Positions 44,670-55,463 of a stretch of DNA of 64,000 bases are shown here, in pieces. Below the pieces are notes generated by a model that was given only the letters and a program-made list of their open reading frames with translations, did not search any database and was not told the origin of the DNA. The first letter of the stretch is position 1, and each line of letters begins with the position of its first letter. The position numbers and the translations under genes were made by a program. The stretch lies in contig CM074862.1 of the NCBI GenBank assembly GCA_037501455.1, positions 63,271,501 to 63,335,500 on the forward strand, written 5' to 3'. Origin of the DNA: Lantana camara (taxonomy: Eukaryota; Streptophyta; Magnoliopsida; Lamiales; Verbenaceae).

Positions 44670-46322
44670 CTGAAAGGTGGGGCGTCAGTCCATGGAAGAC
44701 TGAGTGAGGGGTATAAATATATATTAGCGCAATCACATGCAAGTTATAACCTCGGGTAAGGTTTTATAATTAAAAGTAATATAAGTTCACAATCACATAA
44801 ACTCGCCCGAGATTACAACTACCAGTATTAAGTACTTGTTCATTTTCATGCAATCAATACATGGCCCCGGCGAGTGAGGGCGGTCTCCAACCTTACTCCA
44901 AATGCACATGAACATGCTTGCTTGTTAAATAGTCAATAGGTGATCATGCAATTTACTTATCGTGCAATCGTGCGAAAGTGTAATCATACAACACGTTCAT
45001 GAAATGGAAATCATGCAATAACCCGAGGCGCATCCGTGGTGCCGGACTCGTCCCCAGTCTCCTTCTTTCTCCGGTTTGATGATGGGATTGCAAGGCCCCA
45101 ACATCCAATCTCATTGAGCAGAGGGTACATGAATTCCTAAGCCTGGAGCTCCTTCCTCCACTAACCTCCTAGCGGATTCAGGGGTGACCCCAAACATGGT
45201 GAGGATAGCGCCAGAGTTACCCGTCAGCCCTTGCTTTCCCGGTTGGCTCTGGTCACTACCCTCGGGCCCAAACGTAACCGGTCATGCTACTCACCTAAAC
45301 ATGCACGAAACAATACATGGCTTGCTTGCTTGCTTGAACACGACTTGAAATGATCAATGATTTATAGAGATTATAATTATAAATACCTTTTTGGCCGAAA
45401 TATCACATAAGGGATATACGGGTTCTATATAACTAACAATTAAACCTCACCTTTACCAACAAAAGACAAGTAGGCCATGGCCTACGGGGCTTGCTCCTCG
45501 TCCCTACGACGCTGGTCTGTGCAAAATAGACGTGTACACGTGAGACTTGACTCTAAAATGGACCAAATATGAGGAACGACGGAAATGTATCGAGATGACG
45601 AGGAAAATGCAAAGTGGCATGATAACATGTCGTTTCAGTACGTATTAGCACATATAATAGCAATTCGGGGTCAAAGAAGTCGTCGGATCGAGGGGCTATT
45701 TTCGTAATTTTATGCAGAATGTTTTGTTCTACATTCCAGGTGGGAACGGCCGTTCCGGACCCCTTTGTAAAATGGGAACGGTCGTTCCCGTAATCCCCAA
45801 AAGCGCGCCAACGATTTCCAGTTTAAAAATGCGCTGAAGCTAGGAACGGCCTTTCCGGCACAAGGCCAAAATGGGAACGGCCGTTCCCATGCTCGGCCGC
45901 CTAATTCATTTGAAAAGGTGGGAACGCCCGTTCCCACAATGGCTTGAGGCTGGGAACGGTCGTTCCCAGTTTCTGAAACTGGAAGAACAGAGGAAACAGA
46001 GCATGGCTACGGGAATGATCAACAAGGCAACCAAAATTCCATTTTCAATCAACCAAGTCATGATTTTCTGGAAATATGATGCATACACCCTTAAAAGACA
46101 ATGATATATCATCTAACCACATAAATCATGAAGTTTCATCAAGAATCCAAGGTTTCAAGTTCAAGCTCATATTCTCAAGAATTCCATGAATAAATCATGC
46201 CATCTTTCAAGAAATGATCTCCTAATCATGCTTCCATCTATAATTAATCCATCTAGCATATAAATCCCAAACCCTAGCTATCTCCTACATGCTCAAGAAT
46301 CATGAAATCATACAAAACTAAC
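44670..46322 (-). other. Putative LTR-internal intron, solo LTR in Copia-2
   Basis: Minus strand TTTCAAG|GTTAGTTTTG (46323/46322) to GGACTGACGCCCCACC TTTCAG|GTTGTC (44670/44669), 1653 bases, with the GGGAACGGCCGTTCCC cluster inside. Confidence 0.45.
45742..45967. repeat. Six GGGAACGGCCGTTCCC-type palindromes
   Basis: GGGAACGGCCGTTCC (45742), GGGAACGGTCGTTCCC (45774), GGAACGGCCTTTCC (45843), GGGAACGGCCGTTCCC (45873, perfect), GGGAACGCCCGTTCCC (45920) and GGGAACGGTCGTTCCC (45952). Start-to-start spacings are 32, 69, 30, 47 and 32 bases, with unrelated sequence between. Confidence 0.92.
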
Positions 46323-47478
46323 CTTGAAAGAAAAAGAATGGAAGATGAGGGTGATGATGAAGATGATGATGCTTCAAAGCTTGAAATTCCCTGAATTCTT
46401 GGATGTAAATGATGAAATCACTCTTTCCCTTTTTGGGCAGCTCGGTCTCGGTGGTGAGAGGAAGCAAATGTGATGAAAGATCAAGAATGAAATGATTTTG
46501 GAAGCTTGGAGATGATATACCGTGATTCATCCTCCTTGATTTATGTGAAATGTATACATTGCAATTTAGTCCCTCAAATATTTAAGTCATGCAATTAAGG
46601 ATGAGAGGCTTTGAAAATTGATCAATTAAGTCCTTGAAAATGTTATGCGATTTGGTCCCTAAATTTAAAAGAATGAACATATAGGGCAAGTTGACAATTA
46701 AATCCTATTCGGTAATTATTTCACGTAATAAACATTTTCAAGTCATGAAAGAAATTCTTACTTTGATGTAAATTCATGAAAGTATTATAAATTATAATTT
46801 ATAAAATTATTTTAAACATAAGATATTAATAAATAAAATCGGGGCGTTACAGAGATCACCTTGCAAATGCAAGTGTAGGTCCCTTCTTGATTCTCATTCA
46901 CTTTCATGAATCACTTGTGCAGCCCCAGCATAAGCCTTGAATCAGTTGTCTAAGGCGACACCCTTTAAAGCTTATACCTAAGACTACAGAGTTAACTCAT
47001 AAAGTGACAAGGAACCTCAAGTCTAAGGATCAATTAATCACATCAATGACTCGTGAGATATTTCCTAAACTGGAAGTTTCCATTTCCTGAAATAGAAACT
47101 TCCTTTCCCATTTAGGAATCTTCTCACACGGGGCACCTCAGTGAACTTACTTATTAAAGTAAGCACCCTCATGTATCACGCACGTATCAACTATACACTT
47201 TGCACCTTCATGAAACAAGGTGGTCCTTCTTAAGGGCGTGATCCCACAAGCAAGCCTTAGAGGAGTCAGGTTGACACTCCCACTGTCTGTAGGACTCATC
47301 GGCTTGGAGCATTTTACTAATCATGACTTACGTGATATAGGGCTCGTTTCATAAACCATTTCACCTAAATGGTAGAGTCCTAAAGTTATCAGGATTAGGG
47401 GAGTTCTCAAACATACACAGTTAAAGTAAAAGCACAAAGCGGATATACAATCGGCTTTCTAGGGCACTATTCCTAACA

Positions 47479-47490
47479 ATCTCCCACTTG
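47479..47490 (-). other. Polypurine tract of Copia-2
   Basis: Minus-strand AAGTGGGAGAT before TGTTAGG, as in Copia-1. Confidence 0.75.
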
Positions 47491-47494
47491 CCCG

Positions 47495-49120
47495 TCAAAG
47501 CCATTCTAAAGCTATTCTAAATCCCATGTTCTGAAGATGACCTTGGAAAGCTTGTCTACTAAGGGGTTTAGTAAGTGGATCTACCACGTTCTCTGCTGAT
47601 GTGACCCTCTCAATTTGCACATCTCCTCTTTTGATAATATCACGGATTAGGTGATACTTCCTCATAATGTGCTTGGTCCGTTGGTGAGATCTTGGTTCTC
47701 TTGCTTGGGCAACCGCCCCAGTGTTGTCACAAAACAGTTATGGGGTCTTTCATGCTAGGAACAACATTCAACTCTTCAATGAAGTTTCTAATCCAAACAC
47801 CTTCCTTAGCTGCATCATTTGCAGCCAAGTATTCGGCCTCAGTGGTCGAATCTGCAGTGGTAGTTTGCTTGGAACTCTTCCACCTCACTACTCCACCGTT
47901 TAGGCAGAAAATGTATCCTCACATTGACTTAAAATCATCTAAGTCTGATGCAAAGCTTGCATCGCAGTATCCTTCGACAGTAAGATCTTTCTGACCTCCG
48001 TAAACTAAGAATAAATCTTTAGTACTTTTCAGGTACTTAAGAATATTGTTCACGACAGCCCAGTGACCATCTCCAGGGTCATATTGGAAACGACTTGTTA
48101 CACTAAGTGCATAAGCCACATCCGGTCGAGTACATAACATTGCATACATTATGCTACCTATTGCTGATGCATAAGGTGTATGAGTCATTCTTTCCTTCTT
48201 AAGGTTAGTCTTAGGACACATCTTCTTTGAAAGGCATGTTCCTACACTCATAGGAAGGTTCTTAACCTTTGCTGACTCCATATTGAATCTCTTCAATACT
48301 TTGTCAATGTACATCGACTGTGATAGTCCTATTAACCTTCTAGATCTATCTCTATAGATTTTAATTCCAAGGATATAGGACGCATCACCCAGATCTTTCA
48401 TCTCGAATTGGTTTGATAACCATAACTTAGTCACTTTCATGTCATCCTTCGAATTCCCAATAAGAAGGATGTCATCTACATAAAGTACTAAGAATTTCAC
48501 TGAAGTCTCCAATTCCTTTCTATACACACATGATTCATTCAAAATTTGATTGAAGCCAAATGCTTTGACTGATTCATCAAATCGAATGTTCCAATTCCTA
48601 GAAGCCTGTTTCAATCCATGGATTGATCTTTGGAGTTTGCAAACTTTTGCTCACTCCCACTGAATGTGAAACCTATGGGTTGCTCCATATAAATGTCTTT
48701 ATCAATTTCACCATTGAGAAAGGCATTTTTCACATCCACTTGCCATATCTTGTAGTCAGGATACGCAGCAATTGCAAGCATGATCCAAATAGACTTTTGC
48801 ATTGCAACTGGCGAAAAGGTTTCATCAAAGTCCACGTCGGGTCTTTAAGTGAATCCTTTTACAACCAGTCTTGCTTTGTAGGCTGCAATGCTTCCATCAA
48901 CTCCAAGCTTTCTCTTAAAGATCCATTTGCAACCTATGGGTTTGACCCCATCAGGCAAATCTACCAAGGTCCAAACTTGGTTGGAGTTCATGGAATCCAT
49001 TTTGGATTTCATGGCTTCTATCCACTGTTCAGAGTCAGAATCTGAAAGTACCTCCTCATATGTTAAATGATCATTATCCTTTTAAGAGATTTCATGGAAG
49101 AATCCATACCATCTCTCCGA
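47495..49120 (-). pseudogene. pol: Copia-2 RT and RNase H, heavily broken
   Basis: Recognised by colinearity with Copia-1: RT first catalytic Asp in WQVDVKNAFLNGE, double Asp in LYVDDILLIG followed by the uninterrupted KDDMKVTKLWLSNQFEMKD (damaged in Copia-1), then RNase H with GYCDASFASD and STTEAEYLAA, ending at the stop 47495-47497. Damage: stops replacing Gln in EISQKDND and KGFTQRPG, a frameshift at SGSEQK (near 48640), TGA replacing Ser after DDFKSM (47919-47921), and loss of two bases near 47735 (ACAAAACAGTTATGG where Copia-1 has ACAAAACACAGTAATGG). Not functional. Confidence 0.88.
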
Positions 49121-50577
49121 CTATCTAGGAGTGCGTTCAGAATGCCTTAGAGAAGGATTTGCGTGTGTATCAAAATTCATGATTGGTTGTTGTTGATCAG
49201 AAGGGGACGTTTCTTCAGTGGGTGGTGTGGGATCACTTTGTACTTCTTCTAATTCTATGATCTTGCGTTTCTTTTCCTTAAGGAACGGTTCCTCCAGAAA
49301 AGTGGCATTTCTGGAAATAAACACCTTTTGCTCAGATTGATCATAGAAGTAGTATCCTATGGATTCCTTAGGATAACCTACAAAGTAGCATAAGTTAGAA
49401 CGAGATTCTAACTTATCTCCCACTATCCTCTTCACGTAAGCAGGACAACCCCAAATTCTTAAGTAAGAATAACTACGGATTTTACCATGCCACATTTCAT
49501 AGGGCGTTTTAGGGATTGACTTAGAGGGACTAGATTCAAAATCTTTGCTCAACTTTCAAGGGCATAACCCCAGAAAGAAGGTGGTAAGTCAGTGAAACTC
49601 ATCATGTAACGAACCATATCAAGTAGAGTTCGATTCCTTCTCTCATAAACTCTATTAAGCTGAGGAGTTCCCGGAGGAGTCCACTGAGAGATAATCCCAT
49701 TATCTTTGAGATGATTAAGGAATTCATCACTAAGATACTCGCCTCCTCGATCAGATCGAAGTGCTTTGATCTTGTGACTAGTTTGGTTCTCAACCTCCTT
49801 TTCAAATTCTAAGAATTTCTCAAAAGCTTCAGATTTATACTTCATTAAGTATATATAACCATATCGACTAAAGTCGTCGGTAAAGGTTATGAAATACTGA
49901 TGATTGTTTCTAGTGCTTACACTAAGCGGTCTACAAACATCAGTATGGATCAAATCCAAGACCTTAGTGGCACGTTCCACAGTTCCTTTAAAAGGAACTT
50001 TGGACATTTTTCCTTTGAGACAGGATTCACAAGAAGTTAGCTCTTTGAGGTCATTTTCAGAGAATGATCCTAAAGTGTTTATCTTGCTAATTCTGTTCTT
50101 GGAAATGTGCCCTAATCTAGCGTGCCATAAGGGAGCTGAAACTTTGTCACCTCTCTTACGTTTAGTTTCTCGTTGTATATTCATAATATTTATATTCTGA
50201 GTTAGATAAAGTCCATTGCTTAGAGTACCGATGTGAACGGAAGAGTTGTTCCGTTTGATAAAGTATTTACCATTCTTAATATAAGTTTCATAACCTTCAC
50301 AATCTAAAATTGGAACTGAAATTATATTACGAATAATGCTCGGTACATAAAGGACTTTATTTAAGACTAACTCAAAACTACCTAAATCTAATCTAATTGT
50401 GCCTAAAGCTCGAGCTTCAACGTTTGAGCCATCGCCGATCTTCAAGACACATTCTCCTTCTTTGAGTTGTTGGACTTCACTTAGCATCTGTACATCATTA
50501 CAGATATGAGTTCCACAACCGGTATCAAGTACCCAAGAACTAGAATTAATAGAAAGATTTTTTTTAACGAGAAACAT
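49121..50577 (-). pseudogene. pol: Copia-2 protease and integrase
   Basis: Protease WVLDTGCGTHICNDV, then LSEVQQLKEGECVLKIGDG (intact where Copia-1 has a stop), integrase zinc domain LWHARLGHISKN and CESCLKGK, core DLIHTDVCRPL (Gly changed to Arg next to the catalytic Asp), LRSDRGGEYLS, and YERRNRTLLD, where the Ser before the catalytic Glu is replaced by Tyr. A TGA after FWGYALES (49549-49551) and a nearby frame change break the chain. The C-terminal domain then runs in frame through WGCPAYVKRIVGDKLES, the exact site where Copia-1 was hit by Gypsy-2, and ends at a TAG (49121) replacing Gln in RTPRQPERW. Confidence 0.9.
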
Positions 50578-50585
50578 ACCTTTCT

Positions 50586-51410
50586 TTAGAGTAGCCTTGT
50601 ACTCTGGGCAGTTTCTCCTCCAATGTCCCGCTTTGCCACAATGGAAGCAAACATCCTCTTTCTGATCACGCTTCTTCTTTTGGGCCTTTCCCTTCGAAAC
50701 GCCACCAGTGGGCCTAAGGGGTTTCTTCTTCTTCTTTTGGGCTTTCTTGCCCTTACCTTTAGAAGGCCCAGAAGAGGAAGTGGAGCATTCACCATCAAAA
50801 CCTTATTGTCCTTCTTGATCGTGCTTTCAGCAGTCACAAGCTGACTAATCAGCTCAGCTACAGTAGCACCAGCATGATTCATATTGAAGTTAAGGACAAA
50901 TGGGTTGAATAATGGTGGGAGCGAGGCTAGCAACAAGTCCACTGAAAGCTCATCTTTCAGTGTCATGTCCATGGAAGCAAGTTTCACAGTAAGGGCGAGA
51001 AACTTGAGTCCATACTCATGGACATTAGAACCTTCCCTCATTCTCAAGTGGAACAATTCCTTTGAAGTGTTATACCTTGTAACACGTTCATGAGGGCGGT
51101 AAAGTTGCTCTAAGTGGTCGTAAATCTCCCAAGCAAATTCCATGGCCTCATGTTGCCTTTGCAAGTTCGGAGACATGTTAGCCAACATAAGGCAATGGGC
51201 TTGGAGATTATCATCCTTCCACTTCTGGATCGCTTCCCGCTCGGCCAGAGTGGGAGCCTCCCCTTCGGGACTAGGCTCCCATTCGAAGAGAACATAAGTT
51301 CTATTCTCAGAATCTAAAATGATTTTTAGATTCCTCAGCCAATCAGAATAGTTGGGACCAGTCAACTTGTTTGACTCGAGGATCGATACAAGAGGGTTTT
51401 TGGTTGCCAT
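50586..51410 (-). pseudogene. gag: Copia-2 gag
   Basis: ATG at 51410 (MATKNPLVSILESNKL). The gag domain is as in Copia-1. Loss of one A near 50780 (GAAGAGGAAGTGG versus GAAGAGGAAGATGG) shifts the frame after KVLMVNAP, so the Lys-rich linker and the knuckle CFHCGKAGHWRRNC are present in the DNA but out of frame with the N-terminus. The shifted frame ends at 50586. Confidence 0.9.
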
Positions 51411-51616
51411 TTCAAAACACGTAGAGAATCACAGAATCTACGACCTAAATGGTAAAACAGAGAACTAGTGAGCATGCTGAATTATAACGATATACAAAAG
51501 ATAAGGTCTTTAATCTAATGTAGCTCCCACTGTTTTTCAAAGATCTATAATTCCCAAAGATCTAAGAGGAACACGTTTCCCAATGGGTACTAAGATCCTA
51601 GGTATTTTGCCTCGAA

Positions 51617-51936
51617 CCCACGACTCGCGGACATTCTAAGTAAAACCCTAGGTAGGTATAACTTACCAATTCTAACACCTTTAGAACTCTTAGTAATTAT
51701 TTTTGCATCACCTATCTTTCCATATGGACCCACGACTCGTGCGACATCCATATTTACTCAGGCGTTAAGCTAGACCCATCAATCATAAGATCATGATCAA
51801 AACTTAGTTCGAACGACCCACGACTCGCGGACATCGCCCTTGCCAAAATTGATCACGAAATATTGATCATTTAAAATGATCAATTAGGTAACTAAGAACT
51901 AATAAGCTCCAGTAGCTATCCCACGGCTCGCGGACA
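51617..51936. repeat. Four dispersed copies of CCCACGACTCGCGGACA, Copia-2 leader
   Basis: At 51617-51633, 51729-51746 (CCCACGACTCGTGCGACA), 51817-51833 and 51920-51936 (CCCACGGCTCGCGGACA). Copy 2 has the same TGCG variant as in Copia-1. Confidence 0.85.
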
Positions 51937-53518
51937 ATAACTAGCTTTACTTACTAAACTTAAAACCTATTGATGGAATGTTAGGAATTTAATTCAAAAT
52001 TTGCATCTCGAATTAAATCAACCGGAGAGTTGTCCGGTTCGACCTCACCAACATATATGTTATCCAATTTTATTAGTCCTGATTAATGCAAGTACACTTA
52101 CATGCATTTCAAACAAGCACATAAACAGATAACATGTCCTAGCATGATACTAACATGTAATGATCATGGGTTCTACCTATCTTATGTGTGATATGTGGGA
52201 GCCACTCCACAATCACAATTTCTAACATACATGCCACATAAACAGTTTAAATCACATATGGGAAAGTGGTAACAAAATACGAGCCCTATCTCTATTACAT
52301 TTTTACAATTGAGATTCCCCTCCCGAACATTTTGAGGGGTCTTCACTTATGGCCTCCTTGTTACTTGAATGTGGTCCATCTTAGTCCATGGGTGCATTGT
52401 CTCCAAAATGAAAATAAAACCTCACCACCTATCTCTACTCTCAAATTAATAAAAAGAAAAACACATAAAGTAATAAGGCTCAATCTTCATATTGGCCTTA
52501 GACAATTACACGGGGCATACCCCGGCCTAAAAAACAGTAATATTGAAAGCCACATAATAAATCACATAACAGTACGCACATAAGTGAGGCTCCAACCTCA
52601 TTTGAAAAACGTAATTATAGGGCTCCAACCCCAATTTAAACCATCCATGTGCATAAATTAAAATCATACATAAGTCTAAACCCATGATCACCTAAAATGC
52701 TTTTGCGAGAATTTAAATTTAGCCAATAAATTAAAATTCCCGTTTCAAGTCCTAATGACTTAAAACACGACTTGATGCGAGTCTTATTTATAAAAGTTTT
52801 CAATAAATCCCAAATTAACAAAACAAATAAAATTCCAATTAATTTCTGAAAATTAATAATTTTATAAAAGATGTATTTTCCCAAAATATAAACCGTTTCT
52901 ATTTCTCAAAAATCCCAATTTTAAGTTTTATTCAAAAATTAAAATAAATATTCAAAAATAAAATTTTAAAATTAAAATAAAAAAATTGGGACTGGATTGC
53001 ACGATAAACGAAAACGGAGTACGAAAAATGGGGCCCGTACGCGAAGAGAGCCATGCGTGATGGAGGCGCGCGCGCGACAGGCGCGCACAGCGCGCGGCTC
53101 CTCCCGGCAAAGTGCGGCCGACGATGGGCGGCGCGCCCGAGAGGCCTCCCGTGCGGTTGCGAGAGGGTGCTGGGCGGTTGCCCTTGGGCGCGCCTAGGAG
53201 AGGCGGGCGGCGGCGCGAGAAGCCCGTGCGCGGGGTTTCGCGTGTTCGTCGTAATCCGGGTTTCGATCTCGTGTTTTCGTTCAAAAGCAAAACCAATCCA
53301 AGAAATCCAAAAACAGTTTATATAGTTTCAAATCTAAAATAGTTTTTCAAAAAATTAAATTTTGCAAAAACCAATTTTCAGAAACTTTCAGGAAAAGAAA
53401 AACAGTTTCGTAATTCAGGCTTTCTAAAACAATTACAAATACGCAATCGCATCAAGCCTAAGAATTTCTACCAAATTCAGTATAATTGAGATGAATCAGA
53501 AATACGATTAACGAGGTG

Positions 53519-53530
53519 GCTCTGATACCA
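53519..53530 (-). other. Primer-binding site of Copia-2
   Basis: Minus-strand TGGTATCAGAGC, two bases inside the 5' LTR. Confidence 0.88.
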
Positions 53531-53532
53531 CT

Positions 53533-55458
53533 TGTTGGAAAACACGAATAAGAAAGCAGCGGAAATTTAAAAATTTTCAAACAAAAGGATCTTGGACTCG
53601 TAATCGTGTATCCAAATTCGAAGGAATTATAAACTTACTTTCTTAATTGTCTTTCTTGAAGCGTTTCAAGCCACCCAAGAATGCTCTTCTTGCGGCTTGA
53701 TCCCCTCTCCTTGGTAAAGCTCGAATTTTCAAACTTCTAACTTGAAGCTATCTAGAGATAGTCTACCAACTTGACTACAATCTAACTGGTAAGGATGCTA
53801 GTTCTCTAGTTAGTGTTTAGGCTTAACCTAGGGTTTTGTTTATCTTGGAGAAAGGATGGTGTTCATCACATGAACCAAAAGAATTCTCGATTAGCTCTAA
53901 GAGGAGCTCGAGCTCCCCTATTTATAAGAAGGGAGTGGCCGAAATTCCTAGTCCTCATGGACTAAGGATTTAGTCCCTCTCTCCTATTACTTGATCATCA
54001 AGTAATTTTGACTTTGACTTTGAATTCAAATTCAAATCAACTTTCAAGAGAGTTAAAATATCCAAACTATTTTTGGATAATTTTATACTTTATTTATTTA
54101 AAATAAATAACTTATTTTATCTAATTAATTAATTCACAATTAATTAACTAGATTATTTTTCTCCAAAATTAGACTTTCTTTTTAATTCAAAATTAAACCA
54201 AAGTATATTAGATAATTAACAAATTAATTATTTAATATATATATAATATATATATATTCACGTGAGACACGTGTCATAATGACACGTGTCACTCACGTGA
54301 CCCACACGTGTGGAACCCTCTCGGCCCGATTAACTCGTTTAATCATTTTAAAGCCTCAACTCATGTAACCAAGTTGTTGTGTGTGACCCTCTAGGTTCTC
54401 AATTCAATTAGAAGTGAACCTAATTAATTAATTCACTAATTAATTAATCAGTCCACAGATTAAACGACCATAGTCTAGCAACAGATGTTTAACCCCTAGC
54501 TGAATTGGAATGTTGAGATTCGACAGAACCTTTAAGTCATTGATTCATGTGAGATACAATCCTCCTACTTACTATGTCTCAACCAAGATCTAGGGTAAGG
54601 GAATAATCAGAACCCTAATAATCCGGTCTTAAAGCTAAGTGCATTTCATATCCATTTAATCTCAATCCAAGAAACCCTTTTCTTGATGTCTTGATCTACT
54701 GCCTTGGCCAAGGACTCCATATGGCATATGAATGACTTACACAACAAGAGATCACCTTGCAAATGCAAGTGTAGGTCCTTTCTTGATTCTCATTCACTTT
54801 CATGAATCACTTGTGCAGCCCCAGCATAAGCCTTGAATCAGTTGTCTAAGGCGACACCCTTTAAAGCTTATACCTAAGACTACAGAGTTAACTCATAAAG
54901 TGATAAGGAACCTCAAGTCTAAGGATCAATTAATCACATCAATGACTCGTGAGATATTTCCTAATCTGGAAGTTTCCATTTCCTGAAATAGAAACTTCCT
55001 TTCCCATTTAGGAATCTTCTCACACGGGGCACCTCAGTGAACTTACTTATTAAAGTAAGCACCCTCATGTATCACGCACGTATCAACTATACACTTTGCA
55101 CCTCCATGAAACAAGGTGGTCCTTCTTAAGGGCGTGATCCCATAAGCAAGCCTTAGAGGAGTCAGGTTGACACTCCCACTGTCTGTAGGACTCATCGGCT
55201 TGGAGCATTTTACTAATCATGACTTATGTGATATAGGGCTCGTTTCATGAACCATTTCACCTAAATGGTAGAGTCCTAAAGTCATCAGGATTAGGGGAGT
55301 TCTCAAACATGCACAACAAAAGTAAACGCATACCAAACAAGAGCATATAAAGAAGTGTTGCCTCAATACGTTATTTTATTCAAAGATTATCTGTGATTAC
55401 AATAAGAAAAAGCACAAAGCGGATATACAATCAGCTTTCTAGGGCACTAGTCCTAACA
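53533..55458 (-). repeat. Copia-2 5' LTR (1926 bp)
   Basis: Uninterrupted partner of 43012-47478. TATAAATA box at 53918-53926. Confidence 0.93.
54259..54310 (-). promoter_or_regulatory. Five CACGTG boxes, Copia-2 5' LTR
   Basis: CACGTG at 54259, 54268, 54283, 54294 and 54305: spacings of 9, 15, 11 and 11. Compared with Copia-1, the sixth box is missing with a short deletion. Confidence 0.65.
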
Positions 55459-55463
55459 AGCTT

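Larger units (their letters stand above)
44236..46851 (-). mobile_element. Solo Gypsy LTR (2616 bp) nested in Copia-2 LTR
   Basis: Minus strand TGTAACGCCCCG to GGGTGCTACA, perfect target duplication GAGAT (44231-44235 and 46852-46856). Removing it restores ACACAATAAGAGATCACCTTG as in Copia-1. No internal sequence. It belongs to the same family as the Gypsy-5 LTR and is the youngest insertion in the right nest. Confidence 0.93.
43012..47478 (-). repeat. Copia-2 3' LTR (about 1.85 kb, interrupted)
   Basis: Pieces 43012-44235 and 46857-47478 align with 53533-55458. Near 47428 about 85 bases present in the other LTR are deleted between short A-rich repeats (AGTAAA and AAGCAC), leaving TTAAAGTAAAAGCACAAAG. 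Confidence 0.9.
51411..53532 (-). other. Copia-2 5' untranslated leader
   Basis: Colinear with 21163-23463; lacks about 50 bases just before the AACCGGA hairpin (52020-52039), and its GC-rich island (about 52990-53250) is much altered. No gene seen. Confidence 0.8.
43012..55458 (-). mobile_element. Copia-2: Ty1/Copia element, same family as Copia-1
   Basis: LTR (43012-47478, interrupted by a solo LTR), polypurine tract, RNase H/RT, integrase, protease, gag, leader, primer site, LTR (53533-55458). Perfect target duplication AGCTT at 43007-43011 and 55459-55463. Coding is more decayed than in Copia-1, with at least six stops or frameshifts. Without the solo LTR it is about 9.8 kb. Confidence 0.93.
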
